Of a stretch of DNA of 64,000 nt, positions 24,701-35,611 are shown one piece after another; within the stretch, counting starts at the first letter, position 1; every line of letters starts with the position of its first letter. This DNA is from Erodium maritimum (taxonomy: Eukaryota; Streptophyta; Magnoliopsida; Geraniales; Geraniaceae): the NCBI GenBank assembly GCA_963921825.1, contig OY997594.1, forward strand, positions 40,604,557 to 40,668,556. Direction: 5' to 3'. Under the pieces are notes generated by a model, which was not told the DNA's origin, ran no database searches, and saw only the letters and a list, made by a program, of their open reading frames with translations. A program made the position numbers and the translations under genes.

Positions 24701-25157
24701 TGATGAGCGTAAATTTTTCATGTCTAACTAGACCATTTTTCTCCATAATTTCACCTTGTTTGCGTTCGTTTTTATATTTTTGGCTTTATCTAATAATTGC
24801 GCATATCCTCGTTCTTGGTTGATATTTTTCAAGTATTAAAAATATATTAATGATTGGTCTTGTTTTGTAGGCTGCGAAAAAAGAAAGTTATTGACGCAAG
24901 AACGAGTTCAATCAAAACAGGAATGGGCGATAAAGATTTCTAGTTGAAAAGTGGGAAGACTGTGCCACGTGGCGTGCTCCCATTGGCCACGTGGCATTCA
25001 TATCAGCTCAACTCCTTTATTTCGTGCATTCCTTCCTGTGCGCGTGAATTCAGCAACGTGGGCTTGATTTATGATACAACATGGGCTATATTCATATGTG
25101 GATATATCATATTTTAAATCCCAATTACTTCTCATAGGACAAAACTCAATCATTTAA

Positions 25158-26142
25158 AGGAAAATTTCAATTTAATACCCTGACAAACTTTTATTTGCAA
25201 TATAACAGCCTAGCATGTTTTTATGCACTATAATACCCTGACAAACTATTATTTTCAGTTTCATACCCAACCGTTAACTTTCCATCCAAATGGATGGAAA
25301 ATGTTGTTTTTTCAAAAAAAATACCAAAAACACCCTTCAACCTTTGATTTTTTAAATATATAAAAACTGATTTTTTTCAAAATAGTTTTTGAATTAAAAT
25401 ATAATTTTTTGAAATATATAAAAATTTGTTTTTTGTGATACATAAAAACTAATTTTAACATAAATCTATTTTTTTGAATTATATAAAATATGATTTTTGA
25501 AATATATAAAAAATTATTTTTTACATAGTTTTTGAAATAAAATCTAATTTTTTAAAATATATAAAAAAATCTAATTCATGTAATATATAAAAACTGATTT
25601 TTAAAATATTTTTATATAAATAAATCTGATTTTTTGAATTATATAAAATAAAACTATGAAATATATAAAAATTGATTTTTCAAATATATAAATACTGATT
25701 TTTTAAAATATTTTTTGAAATAAAATTTATTTTTAAAAAATATATAAAAATATTTTTTAATATGTAAAAACTGTTTTTTGAAAATATTTTTTTGAAATAA
25801 ATCTGATTTTTTGAGTTATACAAAAATAGGATTTTTGAAATATATAAAAACTGATTTTTTTTAAAATACTTTTTGAAATAAAATATAGTTTTTTGAAATA
25901 TGTAAAAAATTATGATTTTTTGTGATAGGTTTTGAAAATTAGATTGGTGTCTAGGGGTATTTTGGACTTTTCATCCATTTTGGATGGAAAGTTAACGATT
26001 AGGTATGAAACGGAAAATAATAGTTTGCCAGAGTATTATAATGCAAAAAAAACATAATTTTTTTTATAAGCACAAAAAAGAACATGATAGGGTGTTATAT
26101 TGCAAATAAAAGTTTGACAGGATATTAAATTGAAATTTTCCC
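25158..26142. mobile_element. MULE-type MITE, 985 bp, 9-bp target duplication
   Basis: The ends are inverted copies (GGAAAATTTCAATTTAATA...) with arms of about 150 bp that both contain the phrase CCGTTAACTTTCCATCCA or its inverse. It is flanked by a 9-bp direct repeat ATCATTTAA (25149-25157 and 26143-26151), the hallmark of Mutator-like transposition. The middle is extremely AT-rich, with repeated GATTTTT and AATATATAAAAA-type motifs, and non-coding. Shorter relatives lie at 33762 and, interrupted, at 43640. Confidence 0.8.
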
Positions 26143-28389
26143 ATCATTTAATGGTGGAGCTGCCATTTTTGAGAGATTTTTACACAAGTTGCCACTGGAG
26201 AATAGAGGAGAGAACACGCAGAACCGCGACCGTACGGCTCACCTTTCAGGCGCCGGATCTCTTCACTACGGCCACCTCCGGCGACGTTCCACATACCGGC
26301 TCAATGCCCTCACTCCCATCTACACATTTCATCCATTTTTTCGAGTTTTGGAGGCTTCTAGAAGCGGAAATCGAAGCTCCAAAGTAGATGGTTCTCGTCT
26401 CGTTTTCAAGCTATTTTGGGGTGTTTTGAGTCGATTTGAGCTACAATTCGAGGATTTGAGCTAGGAATCGACATTCCTTGCGCGGGTTTATATTATACCA
26501 TCACTTTTCTTAGCTTGATGTCGATTTTCAACTTTTATTTCGTTGTTTTTAGCTCCATGGCTCGTAAGTAGTCACTCCGAGTCATGGATGTCATTGTAAA
26601 TACATATTAGTTTAATTGATGCATGAGGTTATTCAATTGTGGTGTTAGATGATGATTTTTATGATTTGAGTTCGATACCCATATGTGTTCGTTACCCGAT
26701 TTAATTGATTTTAGTCGATTTATGTGCGTAGATCGACATCTAGGTTAATTGAATTGGGGGAAATAATTTGTGTGTATTAATTGCATGCTAAATTAGAGAT
26801 TTTGGGGTACGAACTTGATTAGGACAATTTTCAATCTCTTGAACGAATATCAAGTGCTAAATTCATATTTTCGTAGCATTTGTTACTTAATATGTTTAAT
26901 GTTTATTTTGGATGCTTGACGTGGTCGTTGTATTCTATATGAGATTGATTATTTTCTGATGATTTCGGGTGTGGATTTCCTTTGAGTGATTTATTGTTTT
27001 GGGTGTGGATTGCCACGTGATTTGTTAGTTGTAGCTATCTAGGATCGGTGTATGATTTATTTGTGCATTTTGAGGCTATTGAGACATTAAATTGCATCAT
27101 TACTTTTCTTAATGAGTTATCTAGTTTGAGTGATACCAAGCCCTTTACTAGTGGACTTATGCCACGCCCCGAATTCAGTAGGACCGAACCCGGAACGCGA
27201 ACGGTGAAACAATAAAACAATTTTCAAACATTTTAATAAAACCGCTTAAAATCACCACTTTGAGTTAATCAAAATAATATTTTACAACTTAAAATACGTC
27301 CAAAACAGGCGGACAAAAACCAAAGTGTACGTCGCTAAATTCCCAAAGACCCGGACTCCCGCTTCCAGCTCTTCAAGCTTCGAGAGCTCTCCTAGTCCGT
27401 CTCACGACCAGTACCTGTAGGAAAAGCAGCTAGGGGTGAGCGTTAGCTCACCACCACGGATACCAGACTGACTACGGCATACTAGCAGAAATGCCGGAAA
27501 CACCAACGAACAAACAAAACACCGGGGACTACTATCCCCAAACTTAAGTAACCTGACTGTCACACGAAAACTGTTACTTTCCCCAACCAAACTAAACACC
27601 CGTACACGTAAGGTAGACCCGACACCGTAATGACGAACTCAAAGAGCACAACACAGTAGTGATCAAAATCACGCAAACCGCAACCACAAGCCTCGACACT
27701 TTACCGATCACGCGCCGAAAGGTGCTACTCACCTGATAGGGACACAGCCGTCTGCTCTTTACCGACCGCGCACCGGAGGGTACGACTGTCACGCCCCAAT
27801 TTCAGTAAACCGAACTCGGGACGCGAACGTTTTAAAATAATAAACACTTTTGAAACCGTTTTAAAATAATATTTACAACTCAAAAACGTCCCAACAAGTG
27901 GACAAAATACAAGGTATCCGTCACTAGACTCAAAAGAAAAACCCGGACTCCGCTCCTAGCTCCACAAGCTTCGAGAGCTCACCTAGTCCGTCCCACGAAC
28001 AGTACCTGTAGGAAAAGCAGCTAGGGGTGAGCGTTCGCTCACCACCACGGATAACAGACTGACTACGACATAATTAGCAGACAAGCAGGTAACACCAACA
28101 ACGACTCAACACCGGGGAACACCATCCCCAACCCAAGTACTCTAACTGAACATACACCCACTGTTGCCTTCCCTGACCAACTCGACACCCTGACACGTAA
28201 AGTAGACCCGACACAACCATTGACGACCTCTTCCAAGGACTCAAAAGAAAGTTACGCAACACCAAACAGCATCACAAGGGATCACCCCAAACAAGATCAC
28301 GAAGGATCGCACACCAAACAAGATCACAAAGGATCGCAAACCAGCTGCCAAGAACGTCCTCCCGGGACTCTAACCCGATCAGGCCAACC

Positions 28390-28570
28390 CAAGAATGTTG
28401 CAACTTACCGGGACTCTAACCCATAAGCCTGCCGGAAAATGCTGCAACTTACTGGGACTCTAACCCATAAGCCAGCCGGAAAATGCTGCAACTTACTGGG
28501 ACTCTAACCCATAAGCCAGCCGAAAAATGCTGCAACTTACTGGGACTCTAACCCATAAGCCAGCCAAGGT
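28390..28570. repeat. 43-bp tandem repeat in LTR
   Basis: About four units of GGGACTCTAACCCATAAGCC followed by AGCCGAAAAATGCTGCAACT-like text. The same motif family appears on the other strand at 54286-54567 and at 63240-63470, so it is a conserved expanding block of this LTR. Confidence 0.75.
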
Positions 28571-30524
28571 ATGCTCACAAACCCAAACCACACACGCGCG
28601 GCCAGGACCCCTTTATTGGGGGCAGGCCCCCTACCCCGTCTGAACATGCAGACGCGTGTGCTCGTGGACCCCCGTTTCAGGAAGCGGGCCCCCAACCTCC
28701 GGTAACCACAATCACAATCACAATCACAAACACAATCACAAGCAAAATCAACAACCAGTAACAACACAGGTTCAACACTCATAGGCACTCATGGCCACCA
28801 AGACACCAACAGTAAAACTCGGCTCAACAGCCCCACAGGCACTCACGGCCTCCCAAGACATACCGACAGTAAGACACGGACTCAACAGCCCCACAGACAC
28901 TCACGGCCTCCCAAGACACCAACCATAAAACACGCTTGCAACTTACCGAGACTCTAACTCGTAAGCCAGCTAAAGAAAGCTTACAACCCCCCGAGACTCT
29001 AACTCGGTCAGGCCAGCCAAAGACACCAACCTTAGTACACGGGCTCTCAAGGCCACCCAAAACACCAAAGGTAAAGACACGGTTTCAACAACCCCACGGG
29101 CACTCATGGCCACCCAAAACTCAACAATAAAACACGCTTGCAACTTACCGAGACTCTAACTCGTAAGCCAGCTAAAACACCAATAGTAAAGTACGGGCTC
29201 TCATGGCCACCCAAGACTCAACAATAATAATACACGGGCTCTCAAGGCCACCCAAGACTCAACCATAATAAACAATCAACCTTCGGCTTAACCCAAGCCT
29301 CAAACAGTCCTAATATCACTATTTTCTCAATAAACCTCCGAGCATGGTCATATGCCTCCAGTAATTCTAATAACCCTAAGTTCTCTGCTCCTACGACACT
29401 ACTAAGTGTCACATGCTTTTCTCATAATTACTAAGTTCCCGTAACATGCTTTTCTGATAAACGCTACAATCTCGTATCATGCTTTTCTAATAATTACCAA
29501 GTTCTCGTAGCATGCTTTTCTAATATTTAAATAAACCTATTCAACCCACGACACCCCGGTGTCACATGCAATTCTATTGTTAACTTTCCCCAATCAGGGC
29601 CGAGATCCGGCTACTTTTCCCTACCTCGTGCGTGTTCTCCCAAAAGCCAACCACGAGCTCCGGTGATGATCTCAGTCACTCACCCAGCTTTCCCTTGCCT
29701 CGGTGTGTGGCACGATCTAAAGGAACACAATTTAAAGTCACTTAACAACTCGCAGGAATAAACTGAAAACCATTAAACTCGATGCCCAAACTTAACCCCG
29801 ACAATGTCGATCACTCCCGAACTTCCCAATTACTCGACATTGTCGATAAAGGACCTGTAAAGGCCCGATTCGCCCGACACGGCGAATCTGCCCAGGTTTT
29901 GTTAATTTCCTTCCGGGGCTCCAAAAGCCCCGTTTTCGTTTCTACGGTCTTAGAGTAGTTCAAGGAACCCAATGTACTTGCCCGAATCGCATTCCGACTC
30001 CCGAGTCAATTAAATGACGTTTAAAGTTTCTAAACCCGATAAATTACAACTTCTCCAATTTAATTCCAATTTTCGATTCGATTAAGGGTAAATGGTCCGG
30101 GGAACGTTTTAAACCACCCGAACGATAAAACCCGAGCACCCGAGAACGTGGGCCCCACCCAACCTTCTTGGCCGAGAGCCCCTAGGGTTCATGGGGGCTC
30201 GGCCACCATGGTGGTGGCTGGTACCACCTCCGGCCAGCCACCCCATGGCCGGCCGGCCACCACACACGGTGGCCGGAGCTCCTCCCGAGCCTCCGGTCAC
30301 CGGAAAACGTGCAATTAAACCCCCAAACACCTCTAAAACGTCTCCAACACCTCCACACAACCCTAAGTCATTCGTTTTAACAATACCCTAGCTTTCCAAA
30401 ATAATCAAAACGAGAATCGGTTTGGGTATTACCGTAGAGGAGGATGAGGGGAACGAGATTGCTCTTTGCTTGAAGACGATCCAAGGGCTTGATTCTCCTC
30501 CAAACCCTAACCCTTTCTCCTTCT

Positions 30525-30579
30525 CTCTTCTTCTTCTTCTTCTTCTTCTTCTTCTTCTTCTTCTTCTTCTTCTTCTTCT
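30525..30579. repeat. (CTT)n microsatellite in LTR
   Basis: An uninterrupted CTT/TTC run of about 55 bp within the 27787-31148 LTR. Related LTRs have only short CTT-rich text here, so the expansion is specific to this copy. Confidence 0.85.
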
Positions 30580-31153
30580 CTCTAAACTCTCTCTTCTTCT
30601 TTCTAATTTAATAAACTAACAACAAAACCTACTTTTCCTCCTTTAAAACCTTATACTCGGCCACACCTTACAACCACACACTTTCCCCCCAAAACTAACA
30701 ACACCATATACTTGACAAGTGTCAAGGTGGGTCCCACACCTTTTGGAAAATATCTAGTTGATATTTTCCAATCAGTTTTGCGAAAAACGAACGTTTTGGG
30801 CCCCGAACGGGCACTTTTCCCAAGAAATTACGAAACTTGGCGGGCCACAAGGAAACGGCTTAACTAAGACCGCTGCGACGACGGCTAAGCTTTTTGGATC
30901 CAAAACGGTCCTCGAATGGACCAAAACGTCGCTCGGTTGACTTTTCCAGCGAAAAGTCAGCATTTCCCAAATTGATCAGAAAGTTGCCCTGAGTCCCCCG
31001 GAACTCACTTTGGTCGATAACAGGGTCAACTTAAGTCCGGTATGACACTCGGGGTCATTTTAGGTTCACTTAACTGTCAGTCTTAAAAATTTTAAATTTT
31101 CCTGTTTTTCGCAGGTTTAACTGGCGTTGACCGGGAGTGGTTATTACAACGAC

Positions 31154-31395
31154 ACACCCCTCGAGCATAAATCTAGACTTAGCACTTTACCAATCACGCG
31201 CCGGAAGGTGCTACTCACCTACGGGGACCACAACCCTCTGCTCTTTACCGACCACGCATTGGAGAGTACGACACACCCCTCGGGCACAACTCTAACCTTA
31301 GCACTTTACCGATCACGCGCCGGAAGGTGCTACTCACCTACGGGGACCACAACCCTCTGCTCTTTACCAACCTCGCACCGGAGGGTACGACACAC
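31154..31395. repeat. Two tandem units of about 120 bp (third unit before the nested LTR)
   Basis: Each unit contains GCACTTTACCGATCACGCGC, GTGCTACTCACCTACGGGGA and ends GGAGGGTACGACACACCC. A further unit at about 27695-27786 belongs to the same array but is cut off by the nested LTR, which inserted at ACGAC inside the unit. Confidence 0.75.
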
Positions 31396-33761
31396 CCAAC
31401 AGGCATAGCTCAACAGTACCACCAGAACAATCACAGTCACAACCAAATGACACACAATACCCCGCAAAGGAAAGGAAAAGAATATGACAACACGACTAAC
31501 TACCACTCGGCACGTCAGTCAACCAAATACGGGCTCAACTCCCCATTGGCACTCATGGCCACCCACCAACACAAACGAACAGTAACATACGGGTTCAACA
31601 CTCCAAAGGCACACATGGCCACCCACGACACACAAACAGTAAAATACAGGTCCAACACCCCAAAGGCACTCATGGCCACCCATAAACACAAACAATTCAA
31701 TCAACCTTTGTGCACAACCAAATGCCACCAGTATTTCCATTGTTCGATAAGTTCACTTATCCTACGACACTACTAAGTGTCACATGCATTTCTATTGTTC
31801 GATACGTTCACGTATCATACGACACCACTAAGTGTCGCCTGCATTTCTAGTGTTCGATAAACTTACTCATCCTACGACACCACTAGGTGTCACATGCATT
31901 TCTACTGTTAACTTTCCCTATTCAAGGCCGAGATCCGGATACTTTTCCCTACCTCGTAACGCTTTCCCAAAAGTCCACGCCCAAGCTCCGGCGTGCTCGC
32001 GATCACTCGCCTAGCCTCCCATTTCTGCGGTCGGCGGTACGATCTAACAAGAACACAATTAAAACAATTTTTAAGTTCGCAGGCAAAGTTGAAGTTTAAA
32101 GAATTAGACGCCCAAACGCAACCCCAGTAATGCCGATCACTCCCAAACTTCCCAATTACTCGACATTGTCAATAATGGGCCCGGAAAGGCCCGATTCGCC
32201 CGGCTCGGCGAATCTGCCCGGGGTTGGAAAACGCCCTTCCGGGGCTCCGAAAATTCCCGTTTTCGTTTCTACGATCTTAGGATAATTCAAGGGTTCCAAT
32301 GCAATCAACGGAATCAATTTCTGATTTTCGAGCAATTTAATTCGCGTTTAAAGTTTCTTAACCTGATAATTCCTGTTTTCACAATTGAATTCCATAATTC
32401 GTTCCGGGTGTGAATTAACGACTTGGGGATCGTCCTAAACCACCCGAACACGAAAAACCCGAGACCCGACACGTGGGCCCCACCCGGCCACCCTTAGCCG
32501 TGGGTGGCTGGACCGGTTTTGGACCGGTTCACCACAGTGGTGGCCGGTCCTAGCTCTGGCCAGCCACCACCCACGGTAGCCGGAGCTCCCCCGAGCCTCC
32601 TATCACCGGAATCCGGTCATTCTTCGCTCCAAAACGTTCCCAACGAACCCTACACCTCGACTCATCTATATTTAACCCGTTTAAACCCAAACCCTAACTT
32701 TCAAACGTACCAAAACAAGAATCGAAAAGGTTCTCACCGTAGGGAATGACGATGAGAACTCGATTCTTCAACCGTTGAGACGATCCGTTGGTTGGATCGT
32801 CATGAAATCGCAAAACCCTACACTTTTCTTCCTTTTTATTTTTCCTTTTCTCTTCTCTTCTTCTCTCTTCTTTCTCTCTCTTATTTTCTCTTATGGCCGA
32901 ACCTATCAAGTATTCTTCCTTTTGTTTTGTTCAAAATTACCAACTACCATCACTTCTTCCTTTTGTTTTGTTCAAAAACACATAACACCACCACTTGTGT
33001 GACAAGTGGCAAGTGGGTCCCACCCTTTAAACAAATTATCTTTGTAGATATTTTTCTATCAGATTCGCGAAATTCGGCCGTCTCGGGCCCTGAACGGGCC
33101 CATTTTCCAAGAAATTACGAAATTTCACGGGCTACAAGGAAACGGCTCAACTAAGACCGTTGTAACGACGACTATCCTTTTTGGATCCAAAACGGGCCTC
33201 GAACGGACCAAAACGTCGCTCGGTTGACTTTTCCAGCAAAAAGTCAACCTTTTCCAAATTGGTCAAAAAGTTGCCCTGAGTCTCCCAGAACTCACTTTGG
33301 TCAATATCGGGGTCAACTTAGGTCCGATATGACCCTCGGGGTCAAATTTAGGTTCATTTAGGTGTCTGTCCCAAAATTTTAAATTTTCCTGTTTTTCACC
33401 GATTTGACTGGCGTTGACCGGGAGTGGTTCTTACAACTTATGTAGATCATACTCTAACCAAGACTTTCACGTTTAATCGGAAGGTCGGGTTAGAGAAGTT
33501 GATCTATACGTTGCTAGAGAATTCACTTTTCCTAGAGTTGTGTTCTATGCTTGAGTATTACTAGAACGAAGTTCTATTTAGTTCAACTCGCTTATTGGTA
33601 CCATCTTGATTGTTGGTGTTCCATATTCGAGAAGAGAAATATGAGTAGCTAGAAACAAATCTTTATTTGTGCTTATCTATTTTACCATTTGTGTGCTACT
33701 GGGGTAAGCACCACTTATTTTATGTAAGTTGACTCGCTTTGATTATTTATCGATATGATAT

Positions 33762-34042
33762 AGGGAAAATTTCATTTTAATACCCTGCCAAACATTTAAT
33801 TTCAGTATAATACCCTGGCATAATTTTTTTTCACTATCATACCTAAACAAAACATTTTATTTTAGTTTCAAACCCAACCGTTAAGTTTCTGTTAGTTTGG
33901 ATGGAAAAAGTTAAAAAGGCCATAATACCCCCTAACTATTACTCAAATTTTCAAACTCATGTCATTGAACTCAGAACTTAAAAATAAGTGAAATGACAAT
34001 AATACCCTCAATTGTTAGGGTATTAAAATGAAAATTTTACTA
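33762..34042. mobile_element. Short MULE-type MITE
   Basis: The left end GGGAAAATTTCATTTTAATACCCTG and right end ...AGGGTATTAAAATGAAAATTTT are inverted copies related to the 985-bp element at 25158. It shares the CCGTTAAGTTTCTGTTAGTTTGGATGG-like centre with the interrupted copy near 48770. The exact right border and target duplication are uncertain. Confidence 0.6.
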
Positions 34043-34398
34043 TTTTAAAAATAAAATCAGCTTTTTTATATATTCAGTTTTTTTATGAAAATTATTTTTA
34101 TTTTCAAAAAATTCAGTAGACAAATTGAGAGGAACATTCTCAGTTGGTTCTGCAGACAAATTGAATAGAACATTCACAACTAGTTCTACAATCTCATTAA
34201 TAAGAATAATCTCCCCATGTTTAGTAGTAAGTGCTCCCTCAATGACGCCCTAAACCCCCTTTTCTTCTTCCTCGTCACCAGAAAAGATAGAATTCACTTA
34301 ACTCAGAGTTATTACTACTCTCAGATGGTTTAGATTGAGTAAAATATTTATCAAGGGAAGTAGAAGCTGGAACCTGATGATAATCAATCAATGTAACC
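34043..34398. other. Unassigned AT-rich interval
   Basis: No gene seen. Two short similar phrases (CAGACAAATTGAATAGAACA-like) repeat at about 34115 and 34150. It lies between two MITEs and may be old retroelement interior. Confidence 0.3.
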
Positions 34399-35104
34399 GA
34401 TTCAATAATTTAATCATTCCCGACTCGTATGAACTTCGATTAGCTTCAAACTTGCACCAATATTTTTGTTTTTCCATTGGCTATCTACCAATTAACATAT
34501 TGAATATATTTTGAAGCACAAAAATAAAAAGTTATCTCGGGGTATAAAAATAATGTTGAGTATTGATAAATCTTCACTAATAAATGTTTTATATCGGGGT
34601 GATCAAATTAGTGCTAAGTGCTGATAAAAAAAAGTGTACTGAGGTGATAAAAAACAAGTGATGAGGTGATAAAAATCATGTTCAATTTTGATAATAAGGG
34701 TCATAAACTAGAGTTTAGTGTTGATAAAACTAAAGTTCAGTATTGATAAAAAAAACATGTGATGGGGTGATAAAAAACATAAAATTTAGTGATAAACCTA
34801 GTGTTTAGTGTTGATAAAACTAGTGTTTAGTGTTCATAAAAATCCTGAGATGATGTGATAAAAATCATGTTCAGTTTTGGAAAATGAGGTGATAAAACTT
34901 GTGTTCAGTGTTGATAAAACCAGTGTAAAGTGTTGATGAAAATTACCCAGATATATGTATTTTTTTTTAAATCAGCCCGAAATAATATTTTCGTGCTTCA
35001 AAATATACTCATCACTGGTCTTGATAGAAAGCCCTTGAATATTGGCGCAAGTTTGAAGCCAATCAGAGTTCAAATGAACCATGAATGATTAAATTAGTGA
35101 ATTG
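34399..35104. mobile_element. MITE-like element with tandem repeats in its loop
   Basis: Arms of about 120-150 bp are inverted copies: the left contains TAATTTAATCATTC and GCTTCAAACTTGCACCAATAT, the right their complements ending near 35104. Between them (34598-34935) are about a dozen diverged 20-30-bp units of the GTGTTCAGTGTTGATAAAA kind. It abuts the 3' side of the LINE. No ORF. Confidence 0.6.
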
Positions 35105-35611
35105 GTAAAAAATGTTTTTTTTTTATCAGAGAGAAGGAAATGCATTAAAAAGGAAGTGTGGGTCCTGGGTTAGAAACCACAACAACCAAACCAAAGTCCA
35201 ACAATAACGGCCTAAAGGCCAAAAGCAACAAAGGGAACGAACAAACAAGACAAAATAACCACCCCGGTCCACCCCAACAACAACTAAAACACCAGACTAG
35301 TGAACAGTACCTCAGGAGACCGCTTGGGCAACCTTGATCAGACTAGTGAACAGTACCACAGGAGACCGCACGGGTGAATCCTCTGGCCTCAAGAAGGCTA
35401 AGTGATTCGTGCCCCTCCACCCGAAACCGGGCAGATCGGCCCCAAACTGCGACTCCGGAACAAGTACTCACCGGACCCTACCAAGATAAAGCAAACCCAA
35501 AACGACTCCTGAACGAGCACTCACTAGACCTGGTACGAGAAAACACCAAGGAGGACTGGGGGAAAAGGTGCTGAATTCCTCAAACATGACACAACAATCA
35601 ACAGTCCATCC

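Larger units (their letters stand above)
27787..31148 (-). mobile_element. Nested solo LTR, same Tekay-like family
   Basis: It begins TGTCACGCCCC at 27787 and ends GTGGTTATTACA at 31148, flanked by a perfect ACGAC duplication (27782-27786 and 31149-31153). It is inserted in the same orientation into an older LTR of the same family at 27160-33435. It contains CTT and minisatellite tracts and no gag-pol. Recombination between the LTRs of one inserted element explains the missing interior. Confidence 0.9.
27160..33435 (-). mobile_element. Solo LTR, Tekay-like family, interrupted by a younger copy
   Basis: It begins TGCCACGCCCCGAATTC at 27160 and ends GGAGTGGTTCTTACA at 33435, flanked by a perfect ACTTA duplication (27155-27159 and 33436-33440). 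Excluding the nested copy (27787-31148 plus duplication) the LTR is about 2.9 kb. In element sense it starts TGTAAGAACCACTCCCGGTCAACGCC and shares its layout with the chromovirus LTRs at 50269 and 56658. No coding region is supported; the 120-codon frame at 32792-33154 is not a recognised protein. Confidence 0.87.
24701..33761 (+). mobile_element. Partial TGATGA-type LTR, opened by later insertions
   Basis: Bases 24701-25157 match the inverted start of the solo LTR at 14309-16640 (TGATGAGCGTAAATTTTTC, then TCTAATAATTGCGCA and ATATTTTTCAAGT). Bases 26152-27159 and 33441-33761 continue it; the last part again matches that LTR (GAAGTTCTATTTAGTTCAAC, TCTTGATTGTTGGTGTTC). A MITE and a nested pair of solo LTRs interrupt it. 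Its 3' end was not found, so it is truncated or lost under the MITE at 33762. Confidence 0.55.

Noticed and set aside
32792..33154. 120-codon ORF as a membrane protein gene
   Set aside because: It lies inside a solo LTR, starts in a pyrimidine-rich tract (Phe/Leu/Ser-rich) and is not kept in sister LTRs.
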